DNA of 37,760 nucleotides, taken from NCBI GenBank assembly GCA_022843605.1, contig JALHNI010000057.1:1-37760 (forward strand). Reading direction: 5' to 3'. This document shows positions 32,671 to 37,760 of this stretch, one piece after another (within the stretch, counting starts at the first letter, position 1; each line of letters starts with the position of its first letter). The notes below the pieces were generated by a model. That model saw only the letters and a program-made list of their open reading frames with translations, was not told where the DNA came from and ran no database searches. Position numbers and translations under genes: made by a program. The stretch is from Bryobacter sp. (GTDB lineage: Bacteria; Acidobacteriota; Terriglobia; Bryobacterales; Bryobacteraceae).

Positions 32671-34017
32671 ATGGCCAATCGCATCCTGATCGTCGACGAC
32701 GAAGAAAACATCGGTCGCAGCCTCCGCATGATCCTCGAGCGCGAAGGCTACGCCGTGGTCCTCTGCCACTCGGCCGCTGCTTTCCACATCGCCCCCAAAG
32801 CCGACCTCTACCTCCTTGATGTCCGCCTCCCCGACGGCAACGGCATTGACCTCCTGCGCTCCCTCCGCCAGGAAGGTTCCAGCGCCCCCGTCATCATGAT
32901 CTCCGGCCACGGCACCATCGCCGACGCCGTCGAGGCCACCCGCGCCGGAGCCTTCGACTTCCTCGAAAAACCCCTCTCCCGCGAACGCGTCCTCCTCGGC
33001 GTCGCCAATGCCCTTGAGCAGCGCTCCCTCCGCGAAGAGAACCTGCGCCTCAAGGAACAACTCGGCGCCGGCCCCAGGATGGTGGGTAGCTCGCCCGCCT
33101 TCCTCCAGGTCATCGAGCAAGCCACCCTCGCCGCCCGCAGCGACGCCCGCGTTCTGCTAATCGGCGAGTCCGGCACCGGCAAAGAACTCATCGCCGCCCA
33201 CATTCACCGCGAAAGCCCCTTCGCGAACGGCGCCTTCGTCAAAGTCAACTGCGCCGCCATCCCCAACGACCTCATCGAAAGCGAACTCTTCGGGCACGAG
33301 AAAGGCTCCTTCACCGGCGCCACCGCCCTCCGTCGCGGCAAATTCGAACTCGCCGACGGCGGCACCCTCTTCCTCGACGAAGTCGGCGACCTCCACGCCA
33401 ACTCCCAGGCCAAACTCCTCCGCGTCCTCCAGGAAGGCGAATTCCACCGCGTCGGCGGCGAACGCCCCATCCAGGTGCAGGTCCGAGTCCTCTCCGCCAC
33501 CAACCGCGATCTCACCGAGATGGTCGCCCAAGGCAAGTTCCGCGAAGACCTCTACTACCGCCTCTCCGTCATGCCCCTCCGCGTCCCCAGCCTCCGCGAA
33601 CGCCCCTCCGACATCCCCGCCATCGCCGCCTACTTCCTCGAAGAGTTCTGCGGCCGCAATAATTTCCGCCCCAAGCGCGTCTCGCCCGAAGTCTTTGACC
33701 TGCTCTCCGACTACCACTGGCCCGGCAACGTCCGCGAACTCCGCAACATCGTCGAACGCATGGCTATCCTCTCACCCGGCGATACCATCGAACCGTCGAT
33801 CGTTCCCCTCGAAATCCGTGCCGCCCCCGTCGCCTCCGCTCCCAAATCCGCCCTCCACGAAGCCCGCGACATGGCCGAACGCGACCAAATCCTCCGTGCC
33901 CTCGAAGCCGCCAGTTGGAACGTCTCCCAAGCCGCCCGCGCCCTCGGCATGGAACGCACCAACCTCCACAAGCGAATGCGCGCCCTCACCATCGAGCGCG
34001 TCACCCATGCTAGATAA
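32671..34017 (+). CDS. ntrX: NtrX-like sigma-54-dependent response regulator
   Basis: A 448-residue regulator. The receiver has DDE (9-11 region) and phospho-acceptor Asp50 in LLDVRLPDGNG, with Lys in LEKP. The AAA+ domain carries Walker A GESGTGKE, HEKGSFTGA (the sigma-54 contact loop, with Ser where many have Ala), Walker B GGTLFLDEVGDL and RFREDLYYRL-like FREDLYYRL. A Fis-type helix-turn-helix ends the protein (NVSQAARALGMERTNLHKRM). ATG at 32671 is 4 bases after the kinase stop. Together with NtrY it would activate sigma-54 promoters, classically for nitrogen or redox control; no sigma-54 promoter was recognised in the window. Confidence 0.94.
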   Translation: MANRILIVDDEENIGRSLRMILEREGYAVVLCHSAAAFHIAPKADLYLLDVRLPDGNGIDLLRSLRQEGSSAPVIMISGHGTIADAVEATRAGAFDFLEKPLSRERVLLGVANALEQRSLREENLRLKEQLGAGPRMVGSSPAFLQVIEQATLAARSDARVLLIGESGTGKELIAAHIHRESPFANGAFVKVNCAAIPNDLIESELFGHEKGSFTGATALRRGKFELADGGTLFLDEVGDLHANSQAKLLRVLQEGEFHRVGGERPIQVQVRVLSATNRDLTEMVAQGKFREDLYYRLSVMPLRVPSLRERPSDIPAIAAYFLEEFCGRNNFRPKRVSPEVFDLLSDYHWPGNVRELRNIVERMAILSPGDTIEPSIVPLEIRAAPVASAPKSALHEARDMAERDQILRALEAASWNVSQAARALGMERTNLHKRMRALTIERVTHAR

Positions 34018-34022
34018 CACTA

Positions 34023-34051
34023 TTGACATCATATCTACCTACCGATATGAT
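34023..34051 (+). promoter_or_regulatory. Sigma-70 promoter with inverted-repeat operator, TA operon
   Basis: TTGACA (34023-34028) and TATGAT (34046-34051) are separated by 17 bases, one mismatch from consensus. The inverted repeat ATCATATC...GATATGAT (34028-34035 / 34044-34051, 8-base spacer) overlaps spacer and -10 and is a natural operator for the ribbon-helix-helix antitoxin it precedes. The expected transcription start coincides with the A of the antitoxin ATG at 34058. Confidence 0.8.
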
Positions 34052-34057
34052 ATCTTC

Positions 34058-34312
34058 ATGACGAAAACAGTCATCGCCCTCGACCCCGACGTCAAGCAAT
34101 GGCTCGATCACAAGGCAGCCCGCGAAGGCGTCCCCATGACCGAACTCGTCCGCCGTGCTGTCGCCCTGCTCCAGGAAAAAGATCGCGCTACCGTTGCTGA
34201 CATTCTAGAGCGATCACGGGGCATTTGGACGGAAGGCGATGGCCTGGAATACCAATTGAAGATCCGGGATGAATGGACCCGTGACTGGTCTCGCGATGAA
34301 GATCCTACTTGA
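34058..34312 (+). CDS. Ribbon-helix-helix antitoxin
   Basis: An 84-residue CopG/VapB-type protein. MTKTVIALDPDVKQWLDHKA gives the N-terminal DNA-binding strand and first helix, and PMTELVRRAVALLQEKD the second helix. The acidic C-terminus (EDPT-type) would wrap the PIN toxin. No ribosome binding site precedes the ATG, and the promoter puts the RNA 5' end at or within a base or two of it, so the message is probably leaderless. Stop codon overlaps the toxin start by 17 bases. Confidence 0.9.
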   Translation: MTKTVIALDPDVKQWLDHKAAREGVPMTELVRRAVALLQEKDRATVADILERSRGIWTEGDGLEYQLKIRDEWTRDWSRDEDPT

Positions 34313-34664
34313 TTCTGCGATTCTCATCGATCATTTCAACAAGCACCAGGTTGCCACAGCGTATTTGAGCCTCGTACACCCTGAAGCCGTCGTGTCCGTG
34401 GTCACGCGAGCCGAAGTACTCACCGGCATTCGTCCGCATGAAATGTCCCTGGCCTTAACCGTGTTCGACCTCTTCCCCCTCCTCGAAATCACCAAAGAAG
34501 TCGCCGACCTCGCCGCCCAACTTCGTCGCCAACACCGCTGGAAATTGCCCGACGCCTTCCAGGCCGCCCTCGCCAAAACCCACAAGCTCCAGTTCGCCAC
34601 CCGCAACACCCGGGACTTCAACCCCGCCGAACATTCCTTCGTCACCGTCCCCTACGCCCTCTGA
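34296..34664 (+). CDS. PIN-domain ribonuclease toxin (VapC-like)
   Basis: A 122-residue PIN nuclease. The acidic active-site residues are Asp6 (KILLDSAILIDHF), Glu40 (TRAEVLTG), Asp86 (WKLPDAFQAALA) and Asp107 (TRNTRDF), all in the expected places, so the toxin looks intact. It should cut RNA when the antitoxin is degraded. It shares a transcript with the antitoxin. The 86 bases after it, up to the permease gene, show no recognisable site. Confidence 0.92.
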   Translation: MKILLDSAILIDHFNKHQVATAYLSLVHPEAVVSVVTRAEVLTGIRPHEMSLALTVFDLFPLLEITKEVADLAAQLRRQHRWKLPDAFQAALAKTHKLQFATRNTRDFNPAEHSFVTVPYAL

Positions 34665-34750
34665 TTCCGAACGCCTCCATCCCGCAACCGGACACTCCTT
34701 CGCCCTAACCCCAACAAAATCAGCGGCCCTTCGCGTGCCCAAGTCCCGCC

Positions 34751-37174
34751 ATGCTTTCTGACCTGCGCTTCGCCCTGCGACTCTTCCTCCGCACCCCGGG
34801 CCCCGTGGTCCTCTGCATCCTCGCTCTCGCGCTTGGCATCGGCGCCAACACCGCCCTCTTCAGCGTCGTCCAAACCGTCCTCCTCAAGCCTCTCGCCTAT
34901 CAGGACCCCGACCGTCTCATGGTCCTCGCCGAGAAAGCCCTCCGCAGCGAACTCCTCGGCGAAAGCACCTCGCCCGCCAACTACCTCGACTGGCGCAGCC
35001 AAGCCCGCAGCTTTTCCGCGATGGCCTCCGCCGTCGCCTGGTCCGCCACCCTCACCGGCCACGGCGACCCCGAAGAACTCCCCGGCCTCGAAGTCTCCGG
35101 CGGACTCTTCCCCCTCCTCGGCGTCAAACCCCTCCTCGGCCGCACCCTCGAACCCCACGACGAAGCCGCCAACGCCCCCCGCCTCGTCGTTCTCTCCCAC
35201 GGACTCTGGCAACGCCGCTTCGGCGGTGATCGCCAGGTCGTCGGCCGCTCCATCCTCCTCAGCGGAACGCCCTTCGTCATCGCCGGTGTCATGCCCCCGG
35301 ACTTCCGCTTCGCCCCATACTGGGCCACCCGCACCCAACTCTGGGCCAACCTCAACTTCACTCCCGCCTTCTCCGACATGCGTCGCGCCCGCTTCCTGCG
35401 CGTCTTCGCCCGCCTCGCCCCCGGCGCCACTCCATCGCAAGCCGCTGCCGAAATGCAGGCCATCGCCGCCCGTCTCCGCGCCGCTCACCCTGCCGACAAC
35501 GCCGAAATCGACGTCTCCGTCACCCCTCTCAACGAGAAAGTCGTCGGCCGCGTCCGCCTCGCCCTCCTCGTCCTGATGTCCGCCGCCGCTCTCGTCCTCC
35601 TCATCGCCTGCGCCAGTGCCGCGCATCTCCTGCTCGCCCGCGCCGCCGCCCGTCAACAGGAGATCGCTGTCCGCCTCGCGCTCGGCGCCTGCCGCGCCCA
35701 GATTATCCGCCAAATGGTCACCGAAAGCCTCCTCCTCTCATGTGCCGCCGCCGTTGCCGGAGTCCTGCTCGCCGACTTTGCCGTCCAAGCCCTCACCGCC
35801 GGTCTCCGTCAAGCCGACGACTTCAACCTCCTGCCGCGCTTCGAAGAGATCGCCCTCGACGGCCGCGTCCTCGCCTTCACCGCTGCGCTCGCCATCCTCA
35901 CCGGCATCCTCTTCGGTCTGGCTCCGGCCTGGTTCGGCGCCCGCACGGGAATCTCGCCGCTCCAGAGCCGCGGCGACCTCAGCCGCAACGCTGGCCGCAG
36001 TTGGACCGTCACGGCCCAAGTCGCCCTCGCCCAAGTCCTGCTGATTGGCGCGCTGCTCCTCGTCCGCAGTTTCTGGAACCTCCAACAACTGGACCCTGGC
36101 TTTAACCCCGGCCAGGTCCTCGCCGCCACCGTTCGCCTCAATGCACCCACCGACAAGGCCATGCCCCAACTTCTGCGCATGGTGGAGAACGCCTCCCACT
36201 TGCCCGGCGTACAATCCGCCAGCGCCACCAATCATCTGCCCCTGGCCGGCGATGTCTGGACGCTCGACATCGCCCTCGAAGGCAAGCCCGCCCCTCCGCC
36301 CGGCCCGCAAGTGCCCGCTGCCGTCTACCGCCACACCCTGCCCCGCTACTTCGACACCATCGGCGCTCCCCTCCGTCGTGGCCGCGACTTCACGTTCGCT
36401 GACCGGCCCGGCGCTCCGCTCGTCGCCATCATCAACGAAACCATGGCCCGTCGCTATTGGCCCAACGAAGACGCCCTCGGCAAACGCTTCCGCCTCGGTT
36501 CGCGCCCCGAACGTAATCCCGAGTGGATCACCATCGTCGGCATCAGCCGCGACCTCAAGCAGGGCAACTGGGCTGAGCCCGCCAATGCCGAAATGCACCT
36601 CTGCGCCCTGCAGCCCACCGGCATCGGCGCCAACTCCGGCACCTCCCTGACTCTCGTCTTGCGCTCTCCGCTCGATGCCGCCTCGCTGCTTCCGGCCCTA
36701 CGCTCCGCCGTTCACCAGGTCGATCCTACGGTTCCCCTTTCGAACGAGATCACCCTCGCGCGCGCCGTCGCCACCTCCGTCTGGCGACCCCGCCTCAACA
36801 CCATCCTTCTCGCTGCCTTCGCCGGCCTCGCCCTAACCCTCGCCCTGATCGGCGTCTACGGCGTCGTCTCCTTCGCCGTCACCGAACGCCGTCCCGAAAT
36901 CGGACTGCGCATGGCTCTGGGCGCCAGTTCCGGTCAGGTCGCCACACTGGTCATCGCCAGCGCCGCCCGCCTCGTCGCCCTGGGCCTCGCGCTTGGATGG
37001 GCTACCGCCTGGCTCGCCGCGCGCTGGCTCGAAGGAATGCTCTACGAAGTGCAGACGCACGACGCACTCACCTTCGCTGGGGTCCCGCTGTTGCTCTTGG
37101 CCGCTGCCCTTGCCGCCGCCGCCTGGCCCGCATGGCGCGCCGGACGCCTCGATCCCTTGGAGTGTTTGCGTTAG
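34751..37174 (+). CDS. Orphan ABC permease of the acidobacterial (ADOP) type
   Basis: An 807-residue MacB/FtsX-superfamily permease with the duplicated organisation of acidobacterial orphan permeases: an N-terminal helix (VVLCILALALGIGANTALFS) and MacB periplasmic-core region (residues ~45-250), FtsX helices around 270-420 (MSAAALVLLIACASAAHLL, then EIAVRLALGACR), a second periplasmic region (~440-680, VAIINETMARRYWPNEDALG) and terminal FtsX helices (~680-800, VTERRPEIGLRMALGASS). No ATPase gene adjoins it, as is usual for this family. Substrate unknown; roles in lipid or peptide export have been suggested for relatives. Confidence 0.93.
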   Translation: MLSDLRFALRLFLRTPGPVVLCILALALGIGANTALFSVVQTVLLKPLAYQDPDRLMVLAEKALRSELLGESTSPANYLDWRSQARSFSAMASAVAWSATLTGHGDPEELPGLEVSGGLFPLLGVKPLLGRTLEPHDEAANAPRLVVLSHGLWQRRFGGDRQVVGRSILLSGTPFVIAGVMPPDFRFAPYWATRTQLWANLNFTPAFSDMRRARFLRVFARLAPGATPSQAAAEMQAIAARLRAAHPADNAEIDVSVTPLNEKVVGRVRLALLVLMSAAALVLLIACASAAHLLLARAAARQQEIAVRLALGACRAQIIRQMVTESLLLSCAAAVAGVLLADFAVQALTAGLRQADDFNLLPRFEEIALDGRVLAFTAALAILTGILFGLAPAWFGARTGISPLQSRGDLSRNAGRSWTVTAQVALAQVLLIGALLLVRSFWNLQQLDPGFNPGQVLAATVRLNAPTDKAMPQLLRMVENASHLPGVQSASATNHLPLAGDVWTLDIALEGKPAPPPGPQVPAAVYRHTLPRYFDTIGAPLRRGRDFTFADRPGAPLVAIINETMARRYWPNEDALGKRFRLGSRPERNPEWITIVGISRDLKQGNWAEPANAEMHLCALQPTGIGANSGTSLTLVLRSPLDAASLLPALRSAVHQVDPTVPLSNEITLARAVATSVWRPRLNTILLAAFAGLALTLALIGVYGVVSFAVTERRPEIGLRMALGASSGQVATLVIASAARLVALGLALGWATAWLAARWLEGMLYEVQTHDALTFAGVPLLLLAAALAAAAWPAWRAGRLDPLECLR

Positions 37175-37191
37175 CGTGCTACCGTGCGAGC

Positions 37192-37760
37192 ATGGCCGAA
37201 CTTGATCCCAAACGCACGCAGCAGATCTTTCTTCTCGTGCTCGGCCTCATTGCGCTCGGCCTCTGTCTTGCCATTGCGCAGCCCTTCATCGGCTCTCTTG
37301 TCGCCGCTACGGCGCTGGCCATCCTCTTTTATCCGGTGCATGGCCGACTCTTGCAACGCCTTCGACGTCCCAATCTCACGGCTGCGCTCTCGCTGCTTCT
37401 GGTGACCACCACGGTCCTGGTCCCCTCCATCCTGCTCATCACGGCCATCATCCGCGAGGCCCGCGCGATGTACCAGTTGATGGAGACCAAAAGCGCGGCG
37501 GACGGTGGTTGGGGCGAATGGTACTCCAACGCCTTGCACCGCGCTCTCTCCTGGATCGGTGTCGACTCGCCCGATACCGAAGGGCAGATCCGTGCTGCGA
37601 TCGTCGAACGCCTGCAGGCCCTTGATGGCGTCCTGCTGAGTGCCGGTCAAGCCCTCCTCACCAACATCGTTTCGCTGGTCGTTACCGGTGCTATCACGCT
37701 CTTCGCCCTATTCTTTCTTCTTCGCGACGGCCATCGGCTCAAACGGAGCCTGGAGCGCCT
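37192..37760 (+). CDS. AI-2E/YdiK-family transporter (3' partial)
   Basis: The frame is open to the window edge, giving 189 residues of a longer protein (family usually ~350). Hydrophobic helices at residues ~13-45 (FLLVLGLIALGLCLAIAQ) and ~60-87, a cytosolic or amphipathic central part (MYQLMETKSAAD), and the LLSAGQALLTNIVSLVVTGA helix with FALFFLLRDGHRL are typical of the AI-2E/PerM family. Transported substrate is uncertain; members include sodium/proton or signal exporters. It starts 17 bases after the permease stop, so possibly cotranscribed. Confidence 0.85.
   Translation, partial: MAELDPKRTQQIFLLVLGLIALGLCLAIAQPFIGSLVAATALAILFYPVHGRLLQRLRRPNLTAALSLLLVTTTVLVPSILLITAIIREARAMYQLMETKSAADGGWGEWYSNALHRALSWIGVDSPDTEGQIRAAIVERLQALDGVLLSAGQALLTNIVSLVVTGAITLFALFFLLRDGHRLKRSLER

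Noticed and set aside
34652..35713. 353-codon minus-strand open frame opposite the ABC permease
   Set aside because: Gly/Glu-rich low-complexity translation antisense to a clear permease; a compositional shadow.

Overview
This 37.8 kb window is GC-rich, densely coded chromosomal DNA from a heterotrophic bacterium, most likely an Acidobacteriota member of the Bryobacterales/Solibacter type. The main reasons are an orphan MacB/FtsX permease of the acidobacterial 'ADOP' type at 34.75 kb, many exported enzymes (hydrolase, sialidase, FGE-like protein, even an NAD-dependent dehydrogenase with a signal peptide), and a tandem 'IHG' repeat protein. The taxonomic call is inference. No tRNA, rRNA, CRISPR array, transposase or phage gene was recognised.

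Layout. 1-3.5 kb (+): a 5'-truncated exported IHG-repeat protein, an exported PaiB-like FMN-binding protein, a secreted alpha/beta hydrolase and a secreted formylglycine-generating-enzyme-like protein. 3.5-6.2 kb: UDP-glucose 6-dehydrogenase (-) divergent from an MFS transporter (+). 6.2-18.9 kb (-): 14 head-to-tail genes with overlaps or gaps of at most 7 bases. The upstream nine are late cobalamin synthesis and uptake (cobQ, cbiB, cobD, btuF, btuD, btuC, cobU, cobS, cobC). The downstream five are a cyclic-nucleotide-domain histidine kinase, a three-gene OpuC/Osm-type ABC transporter and a response regulator fused to a thioredoxin-reductase-like flavoprotein. A cobalamin riboswitch with its own promoter candidate precedes cobQ.

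19.2-20.2 kb: a DUF433 antitoxin-like gene whose toxin partner seems to survive only as a six-codon start, abutting a minus-strand gene for an exported carboxypeptidase-regulatory-like protein. 20.2-26.7 kb: a DinB-like protein and a Tat-exported glycoside-hydrolase-like protein (+). Then an aminotransferase and a deacylase (-), divergent from a secreted sialidase (+) across a short promoter region with a perfect 12-bp palindrome, and an exported D-2-hydroxyacid dehydrogenase (-). 26.7-29.4 kb: a likely aminotransferase remnant, then sulfite reductase and uroporphyrinogen-III methyltransferase (siroheme supply and use), closed by a hairpin. 29.4-34.0 kb: an Omp85-like barrel, a DUF4390-like exported protein, NtrY and NtrX, tightly packed. 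34.0-34.7 kb: a RHH/PIN toxin-antitoxin pair with a near-consensus promoter overlapping an inverted repeat. 34.75 kb to the end: the orphan ABC permease and a 3'-truncated AI-2E family transporter.

How it fits together: most of the window is housekeeping and secretory physiology. The least ordinary parts are (i) the riboswitch-led B12 cluster that runs without a visible break into a redox two-component/osmoprotectant-transport module, (ii) the tandem-repeat protein at the left edge, (iii) two very short promoter-to-start arrangements suggesting leaderless mRNAs (24.55 kb and 34.05 kb), and (iv) remnants of two broken genes.
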